Below, in pieces: positions 19,959 to 28,352 of a stretch of 28,352 nucleotides of DNA. Under the pieces are notes generated by a model. It was given only the letters and a program-made list of their open reading frames with translations. It was not told the DNA's origin and ran no database searches. The number at the start of each line of letters is the position of its first letter. Position 1 is the stretch's first letter. Origin of the DNA: Sphaeroforma sirkka (Eukaryota > Opisthokonta > Ichthyosporea > Ichthyophonida); NCBI GenBank assembly GCA_001586965.3, contig LUCW03001752.1:1-28352 (forward strand), given 5' to 3'. Made by a program: the position numbers and the translations under genes.

Positions 19959-19960
<2 letters not shown>
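19278..19960 (-). pseudogene. Family A gag fragment (minus strand)
   Basis: The minus-strand frames give TWFHKVLSYFKAEKSTLDY near 19930, then, after a frame break at the foldback (19718-19836), an alpha-helical segment (VNHCIVQLFEEALNGRTYER near 19570), then a polar Arg/Asn/Pro-rich part and a CVGC that could open a zinc knuckle, cut at 19278. The helical part followed by a basic polar tail and CxxC fits a Ty3/gypsy gag end. Assignment to family A rests on strand and nesting position, not on sequence proof. The 5' end is lost in a TA repeat. Confidence 0.5.
19718..19808. repeat. Foldback: 37-bp inverted repeat with 17-nt loop
   Basis: The arm 19718-19754 (TGTTCCGACATTGGCCCTTT.., ending AAAACAC) is matched in reverse complement by 19772-19808 with one mismatch. 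A third, shorter direct copy of the right arm (TAGCCAAGGCCAATGTCGGA) follows at 19817-19836. The repeat lies inside gag and coincides with its frame break. Confidence 0.9.

Positions 19961-19961
<1 letters not shown>

Positions 19962-20026
<65 letters not shown>
19962..20026. repeat. (TA)n microsatellite
   Basis: About 32 uninterrupted TA units. It borders the 5' end of the gag fragment. Confidence 0.97.
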
Positions 20027-20028
<2 letters not shown>

Positions 20029-21120
20029 GCAAGCAAAAGTATGTACACTTAGTAATGTTGCCAACAATTAATTTTACGATATCGAGTGATATATTCCCTG
20101 CACTCCAACAAAGAATTATAAGATGAGACAGGTATCACATCTACAATGCAGGTGGCGTCGGCTCAAAAGCGAGTAAGAGGAGGATCAAAATAAGGCTAGG
20201 TTTAGAATGCATTGAGATTCACAATCAAGGTGTTTGCAGAACGCAAATAATTTTTTATATTCGTTTGATATGGCTTATATATGGTGTATGTTCGAGCGCA
20301 AGTATGCTTGTAACCGATTTTTGAATAGTTATAATTGCTATGTGAAGGTGGAAGTGAGAACAAGGAGTGCTATATACATCATATTTATAAACAAACAATA
20401 TTTGACCCAAATATAGACCGGTCGGCCTGCGGCCTCACCTTTCCCTATCCCTCTCCTTTAGAATTTCAAATTTGGGTACCCTCCGGGCTCCGGGCCTCCA
20501 GTCTCCAGAGTCCAAGGACTCCAGGTATCAGGACGTCAGGGCCAGCCCAGCAGGCACCCCCCAGTCCCGCACCACTTTCTTTTTTTCTTTTTGGATTGTT
20601 GTTTTGTTATATCACTGTACAAAAAAAAAAACAAAATCCAAAAAATCAAGACATTATTTATTTGCATTGAATATCAGTTGTTGGCTATTTATATGCTGAC
20701 TCGAGAGCTGGGACTTGGGACCTGAAAACAGGAAAACGGTTTCAAAACTTAACGTAAAACGTACTACGTTTTCAGCATATATGAAGCACGTATTGAAGTC
20801 TGTGACCAGGGAGCCTGACAGTTGACTGTCTGACAGTGAGTGTGTTGGATAAATAAACGAAGTTTGCCTGACACAAAGAATTTCCATGCGTTTAAACCGC
20901 CACAGAGAAAGTAAATCCAACATATGCAAATATGTATTTACATGAGATGATAAACCAGTTTTTTAAATACAGATGTATGTGTACAACTACTCAATAAATA
21001 CACCGTAGAATTGCGCACAGGTGCATCTCTGGTATATATCCCTACTAGGACATAGGCGCTACTACGACCAGTATATAGGTAGTATACAGCTCCATTCGGC
21101 CTGCGTATCCCAGTTTTGTA
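20027..21120. other. Intergenic stretch without a recognisable gene
   Basis: Open frames are short. A GC-richer island with CC/GG-rich short repeats (about 20415-20575) is followed by an imperfect hairpin of T-rich and A-rich arms (20588-20605 against 20625-20646, sharing TTTTGGATT and AATCCAAAA). No coding signal is recognised. Confidence 0.4.
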
Positions 21121-21128
21121 GATGAATA

Positions 21129-21136
21129 CATAAAAG
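21129..21136 (+). promoter_or_regulatory. TATA-like motif upstream of the candidate exon
   Basis: CATAAAAG lies about 50 bp before the ATG at 21184. The position suits a short 5' UTR but the motif is weak. Confidence 0.25.
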
Positions 21137-21183
21137 CAAGTGTTTAGTGAAAATTTTACGAACGACATTGCAACATAGCTAGT

Positions 21184-21233
21184 ATGGCTGGAATAATCAG
21201 TTCTATTAGATCTGCAGCGAATAGTGCTTACAG
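21184..21233 (+). CDS. Candidate first coding exon with a targeting-like N-terminus
   Basis: ATG (21184) has A at -3 and G at +4, a good start context. It encodes [16 protein letters not shown] and stops at CAG followed by GTATGTA, a near-perfect 5' splice site (phase 2). The peptide has Ser, Ala and Arg but no acidic residue, as in mitochondrial targeting presequences. The following 900 bp of microsatellite would be the start of the intron. No partner exon could be assigned downstream, so the gene is unidentified and the call depends on the start and donor signals alone. Confidence 0.35.
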
Positions 21234-21283
21234 GTATGTACCTTCTCGTTAATGGTTTCGTAACCATTTCTAGTATTCCTTTT

Positions 21284-21386
21284 AATATATATATGTGTGT
21301 GTGTCTGTTTCTGTGTCTGTGTGTGTGTTTGTATGTGCAACATGTGTGTGTGTGTGTACACGTGTATGTGTGCATGTATGTATATA

Positions 21387-21423
<37 letters not shown>

Positions 21424-21480
21424 GAATATATATATACATGTGTGTGTGCATATATTTATATATATATTTATTCTTCAGTA

Positions 21481-21519
<39 letters not shown>

Positions 21520-21560
21520 ATATCATTATATCGATGTTAACAGGTATATTTTAGATATCC

Positions 21561-21605
<45 letters not shown>

Positions 21606-21906
21606 GTATATATATATATATGTGTTATATATACTATACCTATATATATGTACGTGTGTGATTTTGTGTGTTTGTATTATATATATATATATATATATAT
21701 ATTCATATTTTTGTATGTATGTATATATATTCATATTGATATTGAAATATATAAATATACACACACCCTTTTATATCCATTTCCATATATATCTAAATAA
21801 TGATATACATGCATATGAATGCACGTATGTATGTATGTATGCAGAATTCACGTATACATTATGTTATATATATATATATATGTTTATATCTATTTATTTC
21901 TATGCA

Positions 21907-21942
<36 letters not shown>

Positions 21943-22093
21943 TATATATTTCTGCGCATATATATTTGTGTGTGTGTGTATGTTTACATATGTACGTATA
22001 CGTATACATCTACGAATCTTATATTTATATATATTTATATATTTATATATAGATAGATAGATGGATGGATGGATGTATGTTTTCATGTATGTT

Positions 22094-22141
<48 letters not shown>

Positions 22142-22145
22142 GTGT
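21284..22145. repeat. Microsatellite cluster: TA, TG, TATG and GATA/GATG
   Basis: Repeated blocks of (TA)n up to about 45 bp (for example 21565-21599, 22096-22132) alternate with TG/TATG stretches and a GATAGATAGATGGATG tract at about 22050-22075. The many Tyr/Ile frames in it are artefacts of the repeats. Confidence 0.95.
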
Positions 22146-22308
22146 GTATGCGTGTTTGCGTATGTATGTTTGTATAAAATGTGCATGTCTATATATGAAT
22201 AGTAATCCATACTCGGCGAATGTGTAGTCATTCATCGTAATTGAATTTTATCTGTTTTCACTCGTTTGGAAATACATATTGTGTCCATCGATAATTAATG
22301 CACAACTG

Positions 22309-22980
22309 ACTACTTGGATACTACAATCGTTGGTGGGTGTTGAGGCATATGGTTGTTTTGTCAACTGGTGCGATCGAGTTTTTAATTGTGGATGAACCAC
22401 TCACTACTGTCGTACATATCCCCACTCTCCCATACAGCCTGTTGCCCCGCTTCTCTGCTGCTACTTCGTATCTGAGGTATGTCCGTGGTATTTTAAGTAT
22501 TCTGCAACCGCATGGAGAGGTTCCGTATAAAGAGTACATGTATGATACATGGCCGTATTGGTGCCAAGTAGACGTCTGCATGCACAGGATCGATTAAACG
22601 TATGCATGGATCCTATGCATGTAGACGCAGGTTCAAGTGCATTGGCGGTATACTGATTCTCACTCAAATATATCAGCCGCGGCAATCGTGTACATGTGCA
22701 ATTATACGACCTGGTTCAGGAACAAAACGTGCTACAAGCATGGACCCACAGATGCACCAGTTTACAGCTTTCAGTAGGCGAGTGTCCATGTGTATCAACT
22801 ACGCATGGGACGCCAATAGACACTGTGGTATATAATTCGCTTGTGCCTAAGTGACGCTGCTGTTGCAACAGTTAGTGTTCGTGGCCGCCCGTTCGTTTTG
22901 ATACAGCACCACGACGGTCACTGGAACACCGGGTCACATGCGGTGTATTGGTGGCTGCGATATCTGTATTATCTGTGACT
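22309..22980 (+). other. Possible decayed coding region, unidentified
   Basis: One frame stays open for 96 codons (22309-22596; contains IEFLIVDEPLTTVVHIP and YKEYMYDTWPYW). The same frame continues with only a few stops to 22978, including CNYTTWFRNKTCY and QHHDGHWNTGSHAVYWW, with sites that fit N-glycosylation sequons. The base composition is more even than in the flanks. No family is recognised, and fewer stops than expected is weak evidence. Confidence 0.15.
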
Positions 22981-23528
22981 GTGCACGGTCACTGTGTGAG
23001 TGTTATGCACTCGTGTCTATGTACAGGCACCCAGTAGTTCCTTCACCGTGTACCTACGAACTTAGCTAATAAGCTATCTCAATCTCTGTCCTATTGCGCG
23101 TTTCCCGGCACGCAAAGCCCCTACGGAAGGAGTCACCCGGCTCACCATGTTGCGTACCTAAAAGTCGCTAGAGTGCGGTTCCTGATTTCGAGTTCGCGTT
23201 CTGACAAAAATGGGGGGTTGACATGCGCGTACGTAAACTCGAGACACAGAGCATGTATCTGCATCACTATCACAATTAGGGTCGTCATGTGATCAATACG
23301 GATGTTGTTATGGAGCTTGTGTAGTGTGGATTTTCACAGTATACCACACTTTATATCTGGTATGCCGGCACGTGTCATCAGCCTCGTTCAAATGACTTCT
23401 CAACTCATTGTGATGAGTTCGATATGACGAACACTGATGACCTTTCTGATACTCTCTTGCATCAAAAGAAGGGCCTAGACCTTTAATAGTGGTCTCTCAA
23501 GTGCATGTCATGTGTCCGCAGTGGATAA

Positions 23529-24122
23529 GCTATCAGGGATGCCTATGCACTCTTGTGTACGGTGTTTGAGTGCACACCCACCACAGGCTTACAAGAGACA
23601 TGGTCCGTATCGCCCACTATTTTTGTAGAGGCTGTGTGGTGCCTACTCAGGATAGTACCTACGTCGTATGTGCACTACGAGCCAATCCGGGTCTGGGTAC
23701 GACCCGATTTACCAGTCTGGTCACATGGACACCTCAAGTCTGATTTTAAAGTCCAGGGCCGTAGTCTAGCACGAGCTTACGTGCCCGTAATCAAAGCACA
23801 CATGCCCTTTAAGGCAAAAGTCTGACCCCCCGAATATACTTACTTTGCACCAGAACACGCTCTTGCTCTACTTCATGACTTCACTTTAGCCGCAAGTCAT
23901 GAAGCTGTCTCTCAGATCCAACATGCGACACCTATTGGGCTATATACCATTTATTTGACATTATTCAGTCCCTCAAGTAGGCTGACATATTCCTCACTCG
24001 TGCAACGGTCATGTGTGCGTAGAATTAGGTCATTCCTCGCTCATACCACCAGCCAACTGTCCTTTCAAGGAGACTTTAATACTCAATCTATGCTACTTAC
24101 GCATCCAGGCCACCGTCTCTGA
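23529..24122 (+). pseudogene. Long frame with one in-frame TGA, unidentified
   Basis: From 23529 to the stop at 24120-24122 a single frame holds 197 codons with only one stop, TGA at 23823-23825. Before it: VHYEPIRVWVRPDLPVW and SDFKVQGRSLARAY. After it: YFAPEHALALLHDFTLAAS. There is no good ATG at the start. It could be a gene with one nonsense change, an exon pair whose intron I cannot define, or chance in a GC-balanced stretch. No family is recognised. Confidence 0.25.
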
Positions 24123-24267
24123 CGTCTTCTGCGATGGGTCAGCCTCGCGTCGGTGTCACCACCACGCGATCGATAACTCTGGGACGTGAATATCAACCCA
24201 ACAATCTGCAACGTAAGCGCAAACACGGCTTCCTCCACAGACTCGCGACCAAGTATGTACTATCGGT

Positions 24268-24330
24268 ACACCTTTGCCTACTATAGATGGGTGGTATAGC
24301 TACATCTTTGCGTACTATAGACGGGTGGTC
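24268..24330. repeat. Two-copy 29-bp repeat
   Basis: 24268-24296 and 24302-24330 share TTTGC, then TACTATAGA, then GGGTGGT with few changes. Confidence 0.7.
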
Positions 24331-25236
24331 TTTGCGTGACAGAATGTGTTGGCGCATGTCGTAGCGTTTGGTCACCCTGATGATCTATGGTGGTTGTTCT
24401 TGTGTGATGTCGGTAAGAAAGTGGATGCCCTATTCCCGGCGGTTACATGAATAGGCCCATGGGAGTCCAGTACAGACCCCACGCGTCGGATATTCCGAGA
24501 TGGGGCCGGAACAAACAGGGGCTGGCCGGCGAACGAACCAAAATCCCACTTGTTTCTGCCTTGCGTTAGGATCAATATGATATTACGTCCGCTGGTCTCT
24601 GTAACAGGGCCAAAGGATGGAATACACTCTGGCTAGACTGATGCTCGCCGCACATGCTCTGTCGTTGCCCTAAGTTTGCTATCACTGTATCACGAAAATC
24701 GGATATCCCTGTTCTATCCTGAATTAGACCATTCCATGATGACTTTGTCGGAAAGCAGCTTGTATAGTCTTACTCTTAGTTCATAGCAGATCTACAGCCG
24801 CTGCTTTACATCGTCTGGCAAATTACAAGTCAATTGATATGTACTGGTCTGCATTCTAAAATATACTCACTTAGGGTTTTTAGGGTTTAGATTTTTCCTA
24901 CCCTCTTTGCCTGACCAAGTATACTCACTTTCTGACCATCCACAGGGCCGGTAGGAAAGTGATCAATCGCAGACGACACAAAGGAAGAAAATACTTAAGC
25001 CACTGATGGGTTTAACATAAATAAAATAGACCATTTTGATCTTCAATTGACCGTTTATATCGAGTTTTTGGTAAATATGTATATTATAGGAGTATACATG
25101 ACATGCATATAGATCTGTGGCATAGACTGGCCGCCTTTGTCTCGGACTCGAGATGACAGCGATGTTTGTGCGAAATTTGTCTTTTCCTCAATATTTCTTT
25201 TCTTAGATAATGCAATTTTACAAAAAACATGGCGAA
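24331..25236. other. Non-coding stretch, includes 3' flank of the Cys-rich gene
   Basis: No gene is supported. TATACTCACTT occurs near 24865 and again near 24920. The last part lies downstream of the stop of the minus-strand Cys-rich gene; no clear AATAAA on that strand was found close to the stop. Confidence 0.4.
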
Positions 25237-28200
25237 TTATATAATATCTACTACAGGCACGTCTACGACAGCATTGCACTGGTGGTGTACCCTCACAATA
25301 TACTTATCATCGCGACCCTCACATGCGCTTCGCATGCAACAATTCTCAGCGAAATCAGTGGCATCCGCAATGGTTAAGGCCGACACTAGATTGTTCAGCA
25401 CAGTCCCCGTGGCACAGACAAACTTGAGCGGATCGGACAACTGGAAAGCCGCACAGGTCGAGGGTTTGCAGCAAAGGAGGTTGAAATTCACCAAGTCTGG
25501 AACAAGGGCATCGGCAAGGCTTGAATCTACAATGAACCCAGTCGTACACTCATTGGAAACCGCAAACCCTGAACACGTCGAGGCTTTACAGCATCGAACG
25601 TTGTAATCTTCTCCATCTAAGACAGTGATTAAATTGCTCAATGTGTCTACAACGAACCCGTTAGAGCACTGGTTGAGAAGTGACAACCCAGCACACGTCG
25701 TCGAGGTCGAGGTCGAGGTTGAGGGTTTGCAGCATAGAGTGTTGTAATCCGTTGCAGTTACAACCGACACTAAATTGTTCAACGTATCTACAACAAACCC
25801 GCTGGAACACTGGTTGGTGGCTGAAAAGCCGACACACGTCGAGGATTTGCAGCATCGATCGTTGTAATTTTCTCCATCTAAGACAGTGAGTAAATTGCTC
25901 AATGTGTCTACAATGAACCCGTTAGAGCACTGGTTGGTGAGTGACAACCCAACACATGTCGTCGAGGTCGATATCGAGGGTTTGCAGCATAGAGTGTTGT
26001 AATCCGTTGCAGTCACAACAGACACCAAATTGTTCAACGTATCTACAACAAACCCGCTGGAACACTGGTTGGTGGCTGAAAAGCCGACACACGTCACAGC
26101 TTTACAGCATCGATCGTTGAAATTCGCTTCATCTTCAATAGTGAGTAAATTGCTCAATGTGTCTACAACGAACCCGGTGGAACACTGGTTGGTAAGTGAA
26201 AACCCGGCACACGTCGAGGGTTTACAGCATAGAAGTGTTGTAGTCTGTTGCAGTCACAACAGAGACTAAATCGTTCACCGTGTCCACAACAAACCCGCTG
26301 GAACACTGGTTGGTGACGGAAAAGCCGACACATGTCGCAGCTTTACAACATCGATCGTTGTAATTTTCTCCATCTAAGACAGTGAGTAAATTGCTCAATG
26401 TGTCTACAATGAACCCGTTAGAGCACTGGTTGGTGAGTGACAACCCAACACATGTCGTCGAGGTCGAGGTCGATATCGAGGGTTTGCAGCATAGAGTGTT
26501 GTAATCCGTTGCAGTCACAACAGACACCAAATTGTTCAACGTATCTACAACAAACCCGCTGGAACACTGGTTGGTGGCTGAAAAGCCGACACACGTCGCA
26601 GCTTTACAGCATCGATCGTTGAAATTCTCTTCATCTTCAATAGTGAGTAAATTGCTCAATGTGTCTACAACGAACCCGGTGGAACACTGGTTGGTAAGTG
26701 AAAACCCGGCACACGTCGAGGGTTTACAGCAAAGAGTGTTGTAGTCTGTTGCAGTCACAACAGAGACTAAATCGTTCACCGTGTCCACAACAAACCCGCT
26801 GGAACACTGGTTGGCGATGGAAAATGGCACACGTCGAGGCTTTACAGCATCTATCGTTGTAATTCGCTTCATCTTCAATAGTGAGTAAATTGCTCAATGT
26901 GTCCACAATGAACCCGGTGGAACACTGGTTGGTAAGTGAAACCCGGCACACGTCGAGGGTTTACAACATAGAGTGTTGTACTCCGAGACAGCCACAACAG
27001 AGACTAAATCCTTCACCGTGTCTGCAACAAACCCGCTGGAACACTGGTTGGTGACGGAAAAGCCGACACATGTCGCAGCTTTACAGCATCGATCGTTGAA
27101 ATTCGCTTCATCTTCAATAGTGAGTAAATTGCTCAATGTGTCCACAACGAACCCGGTGGAACACTGGTTGGTAAGTGAAAACCCGGCACACGTCGAGGGT
27201 TTACAGCATAGAGTGTTGTAGTCTGTTGCAGTCACAACAGAGACTAAATCGTTCACCGTGTCCACAACAAACCCGCTGGAACACTGGTTGGCGATGGAAA
27301 AGCCGGCACATGTCGCAGCTTTACAGCATCGATCGTTGAAATTCGCTTCATCTTCAATAGTGAGTAAATTGCTCAATGTGTCTACAACGAACCCGGTGGA
27401 ACACTGGTTGGTAAGTGAAAACCCGGCACACGTCGAGGGTTTACAGCATAGAGTGTTGTAGTCTGTTGCAGTCACAACAGAGACTAAATCGTTCACCGTG
27501 TCCACAACAAACCCGCTGGAACACTGGTTGGTGACGGAAAAGCCGACACATGTCGCAGCTTTACAGCATCGATCGTTGTAATTTTCCCCATCTAAGACGG
27601 TGAGTAAATTGCTCAATGTGTCTACAATGAACCCGTTAGAGCACTGGTTGGTGAGTGACAACCCAACACATGTCGTCGAGGTCGAGGTCGATATCGAGGG
27701 TTTGCAGCATAGAGTGTTGTAATCCGTTGCAGTCACAACAGACACCAAATTGTTCAACGTATCTACAACAGACCCGCTGGAACACTGATTGGTGGCTGAA
27801 AAGCCCGACACACGTCGTCGCAGCTTTACAGCATCGATCGTTGAAATTCGCTTCATCTTCAATAGTGAGTAGCATTGCTCGATGTCCAAACGAACCCGGT
27901 GCTTCACTGGTTGGTAAGTGAAAACCCGGCACACGTCGAGGGTTTACAGCAGATAGAGTGTTGTAGTCTGTTGCAGTCAGCAACAGAGACTGGAAATCGT
28001 CACCGTGTCCACAACAAACCCGCTGGAACACTGGCTGGCGATGGAAAAGCCGGCACACGTCGAGGCTTCTTACAGCATTCATCGTTGTAATTCCGCTCAT
28101 CTCTTCAATAATGAGTAAAGGGGCTTGCTCAATGTGTCCACAATGAACCCGGTGGAACACTGGTTGTAGTGAAAACCCGGCACACGTCGAGGGTTTACAG

Positions 28201-28352
28201 CATAGAATGTTGTAGTTCATCCATTGCAGTCAACAGAGACTAAATCGTTCACCGTGTCTGCAACAAACCCGCTGGAACACTGGTTGGTGACGGAAAAGCC
28301 GACACATGTCGCAGCTTTACAGCATCGATCGTTGAAATTCGCTTCATCTTCA
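25237..28352 (-). CDS. Cys-rich tandem-repeat protein, 3' part (5' end outside the window)
   Basis: The gene runs in from the right edge and ends at TAA 25237-25239. The protein is about 25 monomers of roughly 40 residues, each with CC-x4-C-x8-C spacing, about 25 residues, then the next CC. Two monomer types alternate: LCCKPSTCAGFSLTNQC followed by LLTIEDEANFND, and RCCKAATCVGFSVTNQC followed by LVSVVTATDYNT. The dimer period is about 240 bp. Some P-type units carry a Ser/Thr insert (SISTSTSTTC). The last units diverge and the C-terminus ends in a Cys-poor VVDVPVVDII tail. No membrane segment is visible; the start and any signal peptide lie off-window. The regular Cys spacing suggests a disulphide-bonded extracellular or cell-wall protein; paired Cys recall fungal hydrophobins but the spacing differs. 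Frame breaks lie at about 26233 (one extra A), 26825, 26938 and densely at 27770-28235. Confidence 0.8.
27770..28235. other. Indel-dense patch within the Cys-rich repeats
   Basis: Compared with neighbouring units, this patch has many small insertions and losses (for example GCAGATAGAG for GCATAGAG, AGTCAGCAACAG for AGTCACAACAG, GTAAAGGGGCTTGC for GTAAATTGC), while sequence on both sides is clean. This pattern fits low-quality sequence or a collapsed assembly better than natural decay. Confidence 0.6.

Noticed and set aside
21284..22145. Long Tyr/Ile-rich open frames on both strands
   Set aside because: They are translations of TA and TG microsatellites.
24869..24889. TTAGGGTTTTTAGGGTTTAG looks like telomeric repeat
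   Set aside because: Only two to three irregular copies within ordinary sequence; too short for an internal telomere.
25229..28090. Plus-strand frames of 60-125 codons in the Cys-rich region
   Set aside because: They are shadows of the minus-strand repeat gene and recur with each module.
26150..28170. GGTAAGTG splice-donor-like motif in every second module (plus strand)
   Set aside because: It lies on the antisense strand and is coding sequence for the module; the periodicity explains it.
25237..28352. Hydrophobin identity for the repeat protein
   Set aside because: Paired Cys are present, but the spacing CC-x4-C-x8-C with a 25-residue gap does not match the eight-Cys hydrophobin pattern.

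Overview
The window reads as a repeat-rich piece of a eukaryotic nuclear genome. It has LTR retrotransposons of the Ty3/gypsy (Metaviridae) type with chromodomain-like ends, long TA/TG microsatellites, GT..AG intron-like breaks, AATAAA signals and no operon-like gene packing. The host cannot be named from the sequence. A unicellular opisthokont such as an ichthyosporean is a guess from the general style only. Many reading-frame breaks sit in homopolymer runs, so part of the apparent decay may be sequencing or assembly error.

Layout. 1-2.7 kb: AT-rich, mostly non-coding, with one plausible terminal exon on the minus strand (1613-1906), several hairpins and a TATA-like box. 2.8-3.5 kb: two related short tandem arrays. 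3.5-5.5 kb: the 3' half of a chromovirus-like element, family A, minus strand (end of RNase H, methyltransferase-like domain, integrase, chromodomain). 5.5-12.4 kb: a second element, family B, minus strand, with its 3' LTR, pol, protease, zinc-finger gag and a gag that contains an antisense tRNA-like sequence. 12.4-12.7 kb: a relic of the Cys-rich repeat gene found at the right end. 12.7-14.3 kb: an unidentified small intron-containing gene whose 3' part is tandemly duplicated. 14.3-19.0 kb: a second family B copy on the plus strand, with a truncated 5' LTR, gag and protease deleted, and a full 3' LTR. 19.07-19.28 kb: an inverted LTR fragment. 19.28-19.96 kb: family A gag, minus strand. 20-22.2 kb: microsatellites and one strong candidate first coding exon. 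22.3-25 kb: unidentified sequence, possibly decayed coding. 25.2-28.35 kb: the 3' end of a large gene for a Cys-rich tandem-repeat protein, minus strand, running off the right edge.

How the parts relate. Family A pol stops exactly where a family B LTR begins (5501), and family A gag, same strand, resumes where a family B LTR fragment ends (19277). The simplest reading is that B elements inserted into A, followed by loss of A protease, RT and most of RNase H. The two B copies form an imperfect inverted repeat of about 4.3 kb per arm around a 4.9 kb centre. Both families carry a DNA-methyltransferase-like domain between RNase H and integrase. Both also have the same -1 frame break at the same integrase position, just before the second catalytic Asp; this is the most unusual shared signal in the window.
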